This document shows positions 1-7,976 of a stretch of DNA of 64,000 nt, piece after piece. The notes under the pieces were generated by a model that ran no database searches, had not been told where the DNA came from, and saw nothing but the letters and a program-made list of their open reading frames with translations. Source of the DNA: JAFMIT01 sp044341215 (GTDB lineage: Bacteria > Actinomycetota > Actinomycetes > S36-B12 > UBA5976); contig JBIISC010000002.1 in the NCBI GenBank assembly GCA_044341215.1, positions 1 to 64,000 of the forward strand. The letters run 5' to 3'. Every line of letters begins with the position of its first letter. Position 1 is the stretch's first letter. Both the position numbers and the translations under genes were made by a program.

Positions 1-409
1 TGCACGGAATCTCAATCGCCAATGAAACACTCATAGCTGCCGATCCGGAACATAAATCCACAATCACAGGCTCAGAAATATCTCGCACAAAATCAATTGC
101 TTTATCCACCAATAACTCGGTTTCTGGTCGTGGAATCAAAACTCCAGGACCAACCGCAATCTCAATCCGACGAAACGCAGCTTTGCCAGTTAAATGTTGC
201 AACGGAACTCGAGCAGATCTGAACGCAACAAACTGGATGAATTCTTCTAACTCATCTTCAGAAATGGAATCTCGAATCAATAAAGCAGTTCGATCACATT
301 CCAAAACATGGCAAAGCAACAACTCCGCATCAACCCGAGCCGACTCAATTCCAGATTCACTTAACTGAACTGTCGCAGCACCAAGTGCATCGCGAATGAC
401 AATCGCCAT
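1..409 (-). CDS. prmC: Peptide chain release factor N5-glutamine methyltransferase (partial)
   Basis: PrmC/HemK methylates the glutamine of the GGQ motif in release factors, using S-adenosylmethionine. The first 136 residues are visible; the gene runs off the left edge, so the catalytic NPPY motif is not seen. The visible part has the family's N-terminal helical domain, the GPGVLIPRPETELLV signature (about residues 87-101) and the SAM-binding VDLCSGSAA strand-loop (about 117-125). The ATG lies 3 bp after the prfA stop, so it is co-transcribed with its own substrate, which supports the call. Identification is firm; only the C-terminal part is missing. Confidence 0.93.
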   Translation of the reverse strand, partial: MAIVIRDALGAATVQLSESGIESARVDAELLLCHVLECDRTALLIRDSISEDELEEFIQFVAFRSARVPLQHLTGKAAFRRIEIAVGPGVLIPRPETELLVDKAIDFVRDISEPVIVDLCSGSAAMSVSLAIEIPC

Positions 410-412
410 CAG

Positions 413-1495
413 TTATTCACTCGCTCCACTTGCATTAGCTAGTCGGGCAATCTTGTCCGCCGCAATCAAAGCATTGACCATTTCGTCCAAGTCTCCATCA
501 AGCACCGCATCCAAATTATGTGACTTGTAGTTCACGCGGTGATCCGAAATCCGATTCTCTGGATAGTTATATGTGCGAATCCGTTCTGAACGGTCAACAG
601 TTCTAACCTGCAACTTGCGAGATGCCGATGCTTCCTTGTCGCGCTCTTCTTCAGCATGCTGAATCAAACGGGCCCGCAAAATACGCATTGCTGATTCTTT
701 GTTCTGCAGCTGCGACTTCTCGTTCTGACAAGACACCACCACGCCAGTAGGCAAATGTGTAATACGAACCGCAGAGTCGGTTGTGTTAACCGACTGACCA
801 CCTGGACCAGAAGAGCGATAAACGTCGATTCGCAAATCCTGATCCTTGATATCAATATCAATATCTTCAGTTTCAGGCAGAACCAAAACACCGGCCGCTG
901 AAGTGTGAATGCGTCCTTGGCTTTCAGTCACCGGAACGCGCTGCACCCGGTGCACGCCACCTTCAAACTTCATCATGTCGTATGGAGATGTTCCTGGCTC
1001 TGGCACACCCTTTGCTTTAACCGCAATCGACACATCTTTATAGCCACCCATATCTGACTCTTCAGAATCAAGAATTTCGGTCTTCCAGTTGTGGCGTTCA
1101 GCCCAACGCAAATACATGCGCATCAAATCGCCAGCAAAAATCGCACTCTCGGAGCCACCTTCACCTGATTTGATTTCCAAAATCACATCAGATCCATCTA
1201 GTGGATCTCGTGGCAACAACAAATCATTCAAACGGTTTTCAAGTTCTTGGCGCTCAACTTCAAGTCGACCAACTTCTTCAGCAAAAGCAGGATCTTCAGC
1301 CGCCAACTCTTTGGCAGCCTCAATGTCATCCGCAATAGCTCGCCAACGACGAAAAGATTCAATAATTGGCTTCAACGCAGCATGACGCTTGCCCAACTTG
1401 CGGGCCGCATTTTGGTCGCTATGAATTGCAGGATCAGCCATCTGCTTTTCAGCATCAGCGTATTCAGCTTCTAGTGCATCAACACTTTCGAACAT
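413..1495 (-). CDS. prfA: Peptide chain release factor 1 (RF1)
   Basis: RF1 terminates translation at UAA and UAG. The GGQ catalytic motif is in SGPGGQSVNTTD (about residue 235). The tripeptide that reads the stop codon is PVT within RVPVTESQGRIHTSA, the RF1 form (P-x-T) rather than the SPF of RF2. Length is about 360 residues, usual for the family. The ATG at 1495 is preferred over the GTG just upstream at 1498 because GAGGG sits 4 nt before the ATG. It follows rpmE and precedes prmC, the common bacterial order. Confidence 0.97.
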   Translation of the reverse strand: MFESVDALEAEYADAEKQMADPAIHSDQNAARKLGKRHAALKPIIESFRRWRAIADDIEAAKELAAEDPAFAEEVGRLEVERQELENRLNDLLLPRDPLDGSDVILEIKSGEGGSESAIFAGDLMRMYLRWAERHNWKTEILDSEESDMGGYKDVSIAVKAKGVPEPGTSPYDMMKFEGGVHRVQRVPVTESQGRIHTSAAGVLVLPETEDIDIDIKDQDLRIDVYRSSGPGGQSVNTTDSAVRITHLPTGVVVSCQNEKSQLQNKESAMRILRARLIQHAEEERDKEASASRKLQVRTVDRSERIRTYNYPENRISDHRVNYKSHNLDAVLDGDLDEMVNALIAADKIARLANASGASE

Positions 1496-1526
1496 CACAC
1501 CCTCGATTCAAACGTAAAGATAAAGC

Positions 1527-1570
1527 AAAACGGGCGTAGCCGTGGATAGCCCACAGCAAACGCCCGTTTA
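1527..1570 (-). terminator. Intrinsic terminator after rpmE
   Basis: On the minus strand, AAACGGGCG (1569-1561) pairs with CGCCCGTTT (1536-1528). A smaller GTGG/CCAC hairpin lies inside the loop, and T-rich TTTTGCTTTATC follows. It lies between rpmE and prfA, so it probably ends or attenuates rpmE transcription before the prfA-prmC pair. Confidence 0.75.
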
Positions 1571-1576
1571 AAGTCG

Positions 1577-1789
1577 CTACTTAGATTGGTTTCCGAAACG
1601 CTTTTCGAATTTAGCAACGCGTCCACCAGTATCAAGAATCTTCTGCTTGCCTGTGTAGAACGGGTGGCATGACGAGCACACATCAGCGTTCATGACGCCG
1701 TTCTTTGCGGTGCTACGAGTCGTAAATGTGTTGCCACATGAACAAGTCACTGTGGTTTCAGCGTAATTTGGATGAATGTCAGCCTTCAC
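1577..1789 (-). CDS. rpmE: 50S ribosomal protein L31, zinc-binding type
   Basis: bL31 sits on the large ribosomal subunit and contributes to the bridge between subunits. The 70 residues begin MKADIHPNY and carry cysteines in CSCGN and DVCSSCHPFYTG, the zinc-binding (C+) paralog rather than the zinc-free stress version. The start is GTG at 1789, supported by AAGGAG 7 nt upstream. In most Actinobacteria rpmE directly follows rho; here about 7.3 kb separates them. Confidence 0.97.
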   Translation of the reverse strand: MKADIHPNYAETTVTCSCGNTFTTRSTAKNGVMNADVCSSCHPFYTGKQKILDTGGRVAKFEKRFGNQSK

Positions 1790-1923
1790 GGCAGAACTCC
1801 TTCTTTTCGGGGCCTTTCCAGATCTGCTTTACAGGGAACCGGACAGCGGGCGAAGTATGCCAAATAATGGGGTTTAGCCCTAAATCGCTCTCAGAATTTG
1901 CTTAATCTAGTAGCAAGTCTAAC

Positions 1924-1942
1924 TAATAGAGTATCTCTATTA
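1924..1942. promoter_or_regulatory. Palindromic operator-like site before the NERD helicase gene
   Basis: TAATAGAG and CTCTATTA form perfect 8-bp arms around a central TAT, ending 8 bases before the Shine-Dalgarno AGGGGG (1951-1956) and 18 bases before the ATG. The shape and position suggest a repressor site overlapping the promoter. As RNA the loop would be only 3 nt, so a leader hairpin is also possible. No cognate regulator is adjacent. Confidence 0.5.
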
Positions 1943-1960
1943 AATGTTCTAGGGGGACAG

Positions 1961-3574
1961 ATGCCAATCACAATTCCTGAAAATCCCGTGTTTAAAAGTG
2001 ATGCTGAATTTGAGGTCTGGAAGGCACTCAAGGAGCAGTTGCCTGAGAAGGCCTACTTATTACAAAACGTAAAACTTTGTAAAGGTGGAACCGATTACGA
2101 GGTGGACACAATCGTGGCTTGGCCCGGCCAAGGCATTGTGTTTATCGAAGTAAAAGGTGGATTGATTCAACTAAATGACGAAGGTCAATGGACCACGAGA
2201 AATAGACATGGTGATACAAAACTAATTGACCCGGCAGATCAAGTGCAGACCGTTATGTTTGCAATGCGCGACTATGTAAAAGAAAGATGGTCCCACGGTG
2301 GACTAAAAACTCCTTGGCTTGTCGTATTTCCTGAAACGAATCTGCCAGCAAACACAAGTACTCCTTCATTACCAGCAAACCGCATGGTTGATAAAGCTGA
2401 ACTAAAAAATATTGCTGAATACATAAAGGAAGTTGCAAAAGACGCTAGTTACCGTCAATACGCAACTGCCGACACCTGCAAGTCGTTTGCCGACTTACTG
2501 ATGGGCCGCCGGGATCAAAAAAGAGAATTCATTCTGTCAAGTAGAGATCGCACGCGTGAAATAAAGCGTCTGACAGATGAGCAATCTGAAGTTCTTGATT
2601 TATTCAGCGAATCAAAGCAATTCCTTGTCAAAGGTCCAGCTGGAACTGGCAAGACTTTTTTGGCTCTGGAACAGACAAAACGTTTATGTGCTGGAGGGCT
2701 AAAAATCGCCTTGATTTGTTATTCAAACGGATTGGCCCAATATTTAAAACGAGAAGTGTCAGCTTGGCCAACCAATGAACAACCTAAGTTTGTAGGCACT
2801 TTCCATAGTTTGGCGAATTCTTGGGGAGTGAGAAAACCTGCGGAAATGGAAGATGACGTTTTTTGGGAATCTGGAGCTGCTAAAGAAGCAATAAAGATTC
2901 TGCAGTCTCGTACAAACTTAGAAAGATATGACGGATTTGTAATTGATGAGGCGCAAGACTTCAATGAGGACTGGTGGAACGTACTTCCACTTGCATACTC
3001 AAACGATGTTGAAGAGAACATTCTTTGCGTTTTTGGAGATTCCGCACAAAAACTTTTTGATCGAGAAGGTATGAAGAGTCTGAATCTTCCGCCCATGACA
3101 GTGACGAAAAATATGCGTAATTGCATTCCAATTGCAGATTTCTCGACGAAGTTTTCAAAAGAGAAGATGATTAGCCGAGGTTTGCCTGGCCTGCCAATCG
3201 AGTTTTACCCCTGCGAAAGAGCTTTTGCGCATGAACGAGCAGATGAAATCGTGACAGTTCTACTTGAAGAAGGCTGGCAGCCTAAAGACATACTGGTGAT
3301 TACTACGAACCATCGACATCGTGAACAACGAGAGAAACTTAAAGAACATAATTTCAAAAAGAAATTAGTTTGGGAGGATTTCTTTGAAAGAGACGAGGTT
3401 TTCTATTCCCATGTTTCAGCGATCAAAGGTCTAGAACGGCCGGTCGTAGTTGTGGCTGTCGATGGTTGGAAAAACATAGATCTAAAGGATGAGTACACCT
3501 ACGTAGCTCTTACACGGGCTCGAGATTTGCTAATTATGTGTGGCGAAGTCGACGAGTTGGAAAAAATAATTTAG
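1961..3574 (+). CDS. NERD-domain / superfamily 1 helicase protein
   Basis: 537 residues in two parts. About residues 15-130 form a NERD (nuclease-related) domain with the PD-(D/E)xK-like core KGGTDYEVDTIV and FIEVKGG. The rest is a UvrD/Rep-like helicase: Walker A KGPAGTGKT (about 223-231), Walker B FVIDEAQD (about 326), and YVALTRARDLL near the C-terminus (the UvrD-type motif VI region). The ATG at 1961 has AGGGGG at the right distance; the longer upstream reading frame lacks such a site. It is solitary, convergent with the wall-polymer operon and bordered by palindromes on both sides. Such proteins are thought to act on DNA, and some occur in defence islands; the role here is unknown. It could equally be a repair accessory. 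Confidence 0.85.
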   Translation: MPITIPENPVFKSDAEFEVWKALKEQLPEKAYLLQNVKLCKGGTDYEVDTIVAWPGQGIVFIEVKGGLIQLNDEGQWTTRNRHGDTKLIDPADQVQTVMFAMRDYVKERWSHGGLKTPWLVVFPETNLPANTSTPSLPANRMVDKAELKNIAEYIKEVAKDASYRQYATADTCKSFADLLMGRRDQKREFILSSRDRTREIKRLTDEQSEVLDLFSESKQFLVKGPAGTGKTFLALEQTKRLCAGGLKIALICYSNGLAQYLKREVSAWPTNEQPKFVGTFHSLANSWGVRKPAEMEDDVFWESGAAKEAIKILQSRTNLERYDGFVIDEAQDFNEDWWNVLPLAYSNDVEENILCVFGDSAQKLFDREGMKSLNLPPMTVTKNMRNCIPIADFSTKFSKEKMISRGLPGLPIEFYPCERAFAHERADEIVTVLLEEGWQPKDILVITTNHRHREQREKLKEHNFKKKLVWEDFFERDEVFYSHVSAIKGLERPVVVVAVDGWKNIDLKDEYTYVALTRARDLLIMCGEVDELEKII

Positions 3575-3581
3575 CTAATAT

Positions 3582-3596
3582 GTATGATAATCATAC
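3582..3596. repeat. Short palindrome after the NERD helicase stop
   Basis: GTATGAT-A-ATCATAC, 7-bp arms around one base, starting 8 bases after the stop codon. It is the first of four compact palindromes between two convergent genes. It has no T-run on either side, so it is not a typical intrinsic terminator. Confidence 0.6.
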
Positions 3597-3658
3597 GGCG
3601 ACAATTCGTACCATAATCCTACAAAAAATCCTTAATCTTTTGGAAAATCTAAACACTC

Positions 3659-3722
3659 GTAGGATAAATCCTACAAACCTCCATGTAGGGAAATCCCTAC
3701 ACTTTGGAGGATAAATCCTCCA
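3659..3722. repeat. Array of three AA-centred palindromes
   Basis: Three palindromes share the plan arm-AA-arm: GTAGGAT-AA-ATCCTAC (3659-3674), TGTAGGGA-AA-TCCCTACA (3684-3701) and TGGAGGAT-AA-ATCCTCCA (3705-3722). The third ends exactly at the stop codon of the convergent polymerase gene. Extra partners allow alternative pairing: ATCCTAC at 3616-3622 can pair with 3659-3665, and CCTCCA at 3678-3683 with TGGAGG at 3705-3710. Stems differ in sequence but are similar in form, which suggests selection on structure. They could be bidirectional terminators, a REP-like element, or protein-binding sites. Confidence 0.65.
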
Positions 3723-5300
3723 CTAGCGATTAACGATTGCGCGGGCTTTGGTGGCGAAGATGCTTGAGTATTCGGATGGTGGGAAGTCGCCTAGGACATA
3801 TTTCTTGCCGGCAATTCGTTCTGACGCCATTGGGTCAGCAGAGATGAGATTGTTCATCTGGTCGGCAATGTTTGAGAAGTTCCTTTTGATTAGGTATGTG
3901 TAGTTGCTGAGTGGGAACTGTTGGCGGAAATCAGCTTCGTCATCGAGTGAGCAGAACATCGCAATTGGTTTCTCTGTGAAGAGGTAGTCGGCTGGGACGG
4001 ATGAGACGTCAGACATGAGAGCATCCGAGTTGTTGAAACATTCGAAGAGTGACCACTTCTTTTCGGCCATTTCGCCAAAGATGTGCATGTCGGTCTTTGG
4101 GCGATCTTTGTTTGCATCGTTGAGAATGCTTTGAATGTTGCGGATTTCATTGGTGCTGGTTTCATCTTTATATGAGTATGGATGAGGACGGAAGATGACG
4201 CGGGCGCCAGCTTTGATTAGGTGTTTGACTATTTCATCACCTTTGTGGAGTGATGAATAGTTTGAGTCGGAGAACATTCCAGTCCAGGTTGGTGCATAAA
4301 GAACGGTTGGGTTTGGATTGTTGTTGATATGGCCATTGGCTATTTCAACGCCTTCGATTTGTGGTCGACCAACAATCTGGAATTGATCGCGGGAAACCAC
4401 TACCCCGTTGTCTTCATAGCGTTTGATGGCGGCTTCACCGGCGACGAAGATGTGGTCAAACATTCGGGTGACCTTGGAGAAGGATGCAGCTTTGTCGCTT
4501 TCACCGTGAAGTAGTTGGACGTGTTGAAGTTGACCAAAGCGAACTATCTGACCGTTTCGTTGGCCGTTGTTGACGTAGAAAACTGTGGTGAGGCTGTCTA
4601 GTGCGGCAGTGATTTCATCGATAAGAGTTAAGCCTGGGAGGGTGAGGATTGGGCGTTTGGTGGCTTTTTTAATTTCTGGGAAATCAGTGTTGCGCTGACG
4701 CAGGATGATTACGAAGTCTTCACCAATGCGTTCGAGATATGGCAGCCACATTTTCAATTGGTAGGCAGAAGCTGGTGGCGCATCGAAGTGAACTGCAAAT
4801 TTTGGTTTGTAGTCCTGCAGGGTTTCGATCACGCTGCTTACGTAGTCTTCACGAACATTTTCAAGCCAGGTGACGATACGTTTCACAATAAAGAATGGAA
4901 TGATCGAAACAACTGCGATTATGTTCGCATAGTTGCCAAGGTCAAGTCGCGCGATTTCGATTGCTGGGATTGTGTACATACACAGTAGAAGTAACAGCGT
5001 GGTGATGAAGGCTTGCTTTGCTTTTCGCGAATGTGATCCGCTGCTACTTGTTTCTAAGTGATACAAAATCTCTTTGTTGAAGGTGTAGATACGTTTGAGG
5101 TAGTTGAACTGGAAATACAGTGTGCCAAAAACTTGCGGGATTAGAACTAGTAGAACTGCGTTTGGGAAAACCTCCCAAATAAAGAAAGTTCCTAAAAGTA
5201 TGATGATGAATAGAACACCTCGCAAACCCATTCCGAAGAAAAATCTAGAACCTAGTTTTGATTCTAGATTTACTAGTATCGAATTGAGTTTGCTCAACAT
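3723..5300 (-). CDS. TagF/TarL-like CDP-polyol phosphate transferase with membrane N-terminus
   Basis: 525 residues. The first 160 or so hold about four hydrophobic segments. The rest matches the CDP-glycerol:poly(glycerophosphate) glycerophosphotransferase family, with FVAGEAA, VGRPQIEG, VLYAPTW, VIFRPHPYS and the SDALMSDVSSVPADYLF region. This family transfers glycerol- or ribitol-phosphate from the CDP-activated form onto wall teichoic acid or capsule chains at the inner membrane face. It is last in an operon with a reductase and a cytidylyltransferase that could make a CDP-polyol donor. The membrane-spanning N-terminus is unusual, since TagF is normally a peripheral protein. Whether the polyol is ribitol or glycerol cannot be read from the sequence. 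Confidence 0.85.
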   Translation of the reverse strand: MLSKLNSILVNLESKLGSRFFFGMGLRGVLFIIILLGTFFIWEVFPNAVLLVLIPQVFGTLYFQFNYLKRIYTFNKEILYHLETSSSGSHSRKAKQAFITTLLLLLCMYTIPAIEIARLDLGNYANIIAVVSIIPFFIVKRIVTWLENVREDYVSSVIETLQDYKPKFAVHFDAPPASAYQLKMWLPYLERIGEDFVIILRQRNTDFPEIKKATKRPILTLPGLTLIDEITAALDSLTTVFYVNNGQRNGQIVRFGQLQHVQLLHGESDKAASFSKVTRMFDHIFVAGEAAIKRYEDNGVVVSRDQFQIVGRPQIEGVEIANGHINNNPNPTVLYAPTWTGMFSDSNYSSLHKGDEIVKHLIKAGARVIFRPHPYSYKDETSTNEIRNIQSILNDANKDRPKTDMHIFGEMAEKKWSLFECFNNSDALMSDVSSVPADYLFTEKPIAMFCSLDDEADFRQQFPLSNYTYLIKRNFSNIADQMNNLISADPMASERIAGKKYVLGDFPPSEYSSIFATKARAIVNR

Positions 5301-5318
5301 GTTTTCTGTTTCGTCCCT

Positions 5319-6026
5319 TTAGCGGCGAACGACAATGTTTGTGGTGTCGAGCGCTAGCCCTGGTTTAGTGGTGACGTGACGAATGATTTCTGCAACATCG
5401 TTTGGTTGCATGATGGTGCTTGGATCTTCGTCAGGTGCGAGGGTTTTGCGAAGATCAGTTGCACAGCGACCTGGGGAGATGCAGACCACATCAGTCCCGA
5501 AGAAGCCGAGCTCTTCTTTCATAACCTGGCTCATGTTGATCATTGCCGCTTTGGACGCGCCGTAGGTGAGCCAGCCTGAGCGACCGGTCATACCTGCGGT
5601 GGAAGCAACGTTGACGATGGTTTTAGGGAACTTCATTTGGCTTAGTAATCCCTGCACGATCCGGAAAGGTGCATAGAGATTGACCTGCATCGTGGTGCGG
5701 AAATCAGCCATGTCGATTTGCTGGATTGGCTCTGGCTTGGTGAAGCCGGCATTGTTGATTAGCACATCAACGTTTGGATGATTCTTTGCGATTTCTTCAA
5801 GGAATTTCTCAACATCTTCTTCGCTTGAAAGGTCGTATCCGTATTTAGAGATCTTGATGCCACGCTTGTTTAGCTTTTGAAGGTCTTTAAAACTTTCATC
5901 AGCGTGGGAAGATTTGCGAGCAACCAAAATGAGTTCAGTTGTGTCTGGATCATTTTCAAGAAATTCCATTGCGGTTGCGAGACCGATGCCGCGGGAAGCG
6001 CCAGTGATTAGGACAGCTTTACTCAT
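5319..6026 (-). CDS. Short-chain dehydrogenase, probable sugar-phosphate reductase of the polyol operon
   Basis: 235 residues with a classical SDR fold: cofactor motif ITGASRGIG at the N-terminus, NNAG, the catalytic serine in VASTAG, and the YGASK tyrosine/lysine pair. Its start overlaps the end of the cytidylyltransferase gene by 8 bp, implying translational coupling. In Haemophilus influenzae Bcs1/Acs1 a cytidylyltransferase and an SDR reductase are fused, and together convert ribulose 5-phosphate and CTP to CDP-ribitol. By analogy this gene is inferred to be the reductase half. An unrelated SDR substrate cannot be excluded. Confidence 0.8.
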   Translation of the reverse strand: MSKAVLITGASRGIGLATAMEFLENDPDTTELILVARKSSHADESFKDLQKLNKRGIKISKYGYDLSSEEDVEKFLEEIAKNHPNVDVLINNAGFTKPEPIQQIDMADFRTTMQVNLYAPFRIVQGLLSQMKFPKTIVNVASTAGMTGRSGWLTYGASKAAMINMSQVMKEELGFFGTDVVCISPGRCATDLRKTLAPDEDPSTIMQPNDVAEIIRHVTTKPGLALDTTNIVVRR

Positions 6027-6717
6027 CGCGATCGGTTTCCTTGCGGAACATGTAGTTCGCTAGTTTCAAATCGAATGGGGTGGTGATTTTGAAGTTGGTT
6101 TCTGGACCGTTGATGAATTCAACATCGAATCCGGCAACGGCAACCAAAGTTGCATCTTCAGTGAACACGATGCTGTTTTTCTTGGCATGTTCGTGTGCTG
6201 CACGAAGATCTGCTGTTTCAAACTTCTGTGGAAGTTGAATGTTGCGAAGTTTGTCGCGTTCTAGGCTGCCAGTAATTTTGCCGGTTGCAGGATCGACTGG
6301 TGCAACGGTGAATGGAATCGGCAAAGTTAGTGAAACGTTCTTAGCTGGGCAGTCGATTAGAAGTTGAAAGTCAGCAGGTGAAACAAATGGACGAGCTGCT
6401 TCGTTGATGATGACGCGCGACGTGGTGACGTGTTCGAGCATGAGTGCGACTGACGCATGGCGGGTGTCACCAGCTTCTACGTATTCCACTGGCTTGGTGA
6501 TTGCATAGCCGGTGACTATTTCGCGCACCTTATCTAGCTGCCCATCTGGGTAGTTGATGATGATCTTTTCGATTGCATCAACTTTCTGCATTGCTAGAAG
6601 GTTGTAGGCAAGGATTGGAATGCCATTCAGGTTCAGAAATTGCTTAGGCTCACTTGCCCCTGAACGGGTGCCGAAGCCACCGTTTAGCAAGATTGCAGTT
6701 ATGCCCTGAGAACTCAT
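6019..6717 (-). CDS. IspD/TarI-family cytidylyltransferase
   Basis: 232 residues. The nucleotide-binding start has LLNGGFGTRSG followed by PKQFL, and the middle has the INEAARPF motif of the IspD/TarI family. These enzymes join CTP to a sugar-alcohol phosphate. IspD itself (MEP isoprenoid pathway) normally neighbours ispF, which is absent here. The overlap with an SDR gene and the polymerase downstream argue for D-ribitol-5-phosphate cytidylyltransferase (TarI-like). First gene of the operon; a candidate -10 (TAAGGT) lies on this strand at 6758-6753. Family is certain, substrate inferred. Confidence 0.85.
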   Translation of the reverse strand: MSSQGITAILLNGGFGTRSGASEPKQFLNLNGIPILAYNLLAMQKVDAIEKIIINYPDGQLDKVREIVTGYAITKPVEYVEAGDTRHASVALMLEHVTTSRVIINEAARPFVSPADFQLLIDCPAKNVSLTLPIPFTVAPVDPATGKITGSLERDKLRNIQLPQKFETADLRAAHEHAKKNSIVFTEDATLVAVAGFDVEFINGPETNFKITTPFDLKLANYMFRKETDRDE

Positions 6718-6752
6718 AAAAACCCATCTCTAAATCGTGCGAACAGGAGCAA

Positions 6753-6758
6753 ACCTTA
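6753..6758 (-). promoter_or_regulatory. Candidate -10 element of the polyol operon
   Basis: TAAGGT in GGGTAAGGTTTGC on the minus strand fits TANNNT and matches other candidate -10 sites in this window. It would start transcription about 30 nt before the ATG, leaving room for the AGGAG seen in the leader (GAGCAAACC...CAGGAGC context read by eye). No convincing -35 is visible. Confidence 0.4.
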
Positions 6759-6816
6759 CCCATAGGCGCTCATTAGACTTCCGCTCGGCGCAGGCTAAGG
6801 GTTAGGAAATTTACGC

Positions 6817-7971
6817 ATGGCTAAGCGAATTGTGATTCACGCAGGGTTCTTTAAAACTGGTACTACTGCTCTGCAATCGAGCCTTGCCGCCAATCGCAAA
6901 AAACTTCTTGAAAATGGGGTGCTTTACCCCGCTTTATCTTCAGCTGACTCTTCAAGATCCACTGGTCAACATCGTGCAGCCTGGGCCCTCAAAGGCCGTC
7001 ACTGGGGCTGGGAAGATGGCGGGGGAAGCGTTACTCCGATTGAAGTGTGGGACAAACTAGCAGGCAAACTAAATGACTTTGAAGGCACTTCACTCTTCTC
7101 TTCTGAATTTTTAGCCGAACTAACCCGTGACGACGTTGAGAGAATGAGCAAAGACCTCAAGGCCGACAAGATTGAAGTGGTGTTCACACTTCGTCCACTT
7201 GTGAAGATGTTGCCTTCTCAATACATACAATCTTTAAAGTATGGGATGCGTCTCAACTACGAAGGTTGGTTGCAACGCATTTTCAATGGCGGTGAAGATA
7301 AAGTTCAGTGGCGAACTTTTTGGACTCGTCATGATCATCCAGATGTTGTAAAGCGCTGGGTTGATGTCTTTGGTGCGGAAAATGTGACTTTGTTAGTTGT
7401 TGATGAAACCCAGCCAAATTTGATCTATGAAACCTTTAGCGAATTATTGAGCTTGCCAAATGATTTGTTGAAACCAGTCGAGGAAAAAGGTTTAAATCGT
7501 TCTCTAACTTGGGAAGAAATTTGTTTGTTGCTTGAAATGAACAAAAAGTTCGACCGTACTCTTGCGTGGGGCGAATACGCAACTATGATTCGAAACGGAA
7601 TTTTTCGCAACCTGACCGATGTGCCAGCGCGAGATGGGCAGCATAAATTGTTAACCCCGCAGTGGGCTGTTGACCGCGCTAAAGAATTGACTGTAAGCAA
7701 TATTCAAAGACTCCATTCGATGGGAATCACAATCATCGGTGATATCGATGGAACAGCCAAAGCAGATGTTCCAACAGGTGTCAATGAGCCGATAAGTTCC
7801 CTGCCACTGGATTTCGCAGCTGAATTACTACTGCTCCACAAGCAGGAATCAATCTTGCTTGATGCGTCAGGAAAACAAATTCGCGCTGAGTTCTTCCGCC
7901 GCCTAAATAGCAAAGACCCATCATTCCTTAAGAGCTTGGTCACCAAGATTTTGAAGAAACTAGCTAAGTAG
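6817..7971 (+). CDS. Sulfotransferase family protein, first of a tandem pair
   Basis: 384 residues. The N-terminal GFFKTGTTALQ (residues 10-20) is the 5'-phosphosulfate loop of PAPS-dependent sulfotransferases. VVFTLRPLVKMLPSQY (about residue 120) supplies the Arg and Ser of the 3'-phosphate-binding motif. No signal peptide or membrane segment, so it is cytoplasmic. AGGAA precedes the ATG. It is divergent from the CDP-polyol operon and 5 bp before a paralog. Bacterial members of this family sulfate surface glycans and lipids; the acceptor here is unknown. A wall polymer made by the neighbouring operon is the natural candidate, by inference. Confidence 0.8.
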   Translation: MAKRIVIHAGFFKTGTTALQSSLAANRKKLLENGVLYPALSSADSSRSTGQHRAAWALKGRHWGWEDGGGSVTPIEVWDKLAGKLNDFEGTSLFSSEFLAELTRDDVERMSKDLKADKIEVVFTLRPLVKMLPSQYIQSLKYGMRLNYEGWLQRIFNGGEDKVQWRTFWTRHDHPDVVKRWVDVFGAENVTLLVVDETQPNLIYETFSELLSLPNDLLKPVEEKGLNRSLTWEEICLLLEMNKKFDRTLAWGEYATMIRNGIFRNLTDVPARDGQHKLLTPQWAVDRAKELTVSNIQRLHSMGITIIGDIDGTAKADVPTGVNEPISSLPLDFAAELLLLHKQESILLDASGKQIRAEFFRRLNSKDPSFLKSLVTKILKKLAK

Positions 7972-7976
7972 TCTCA

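Noticed and set aside
3659..3722. Possible CRISPR-like array
   Set aside because: The three palindromes are not copies of one repeat and the gaps between them are 3-9 bases, too short for spacers; no cas genes.
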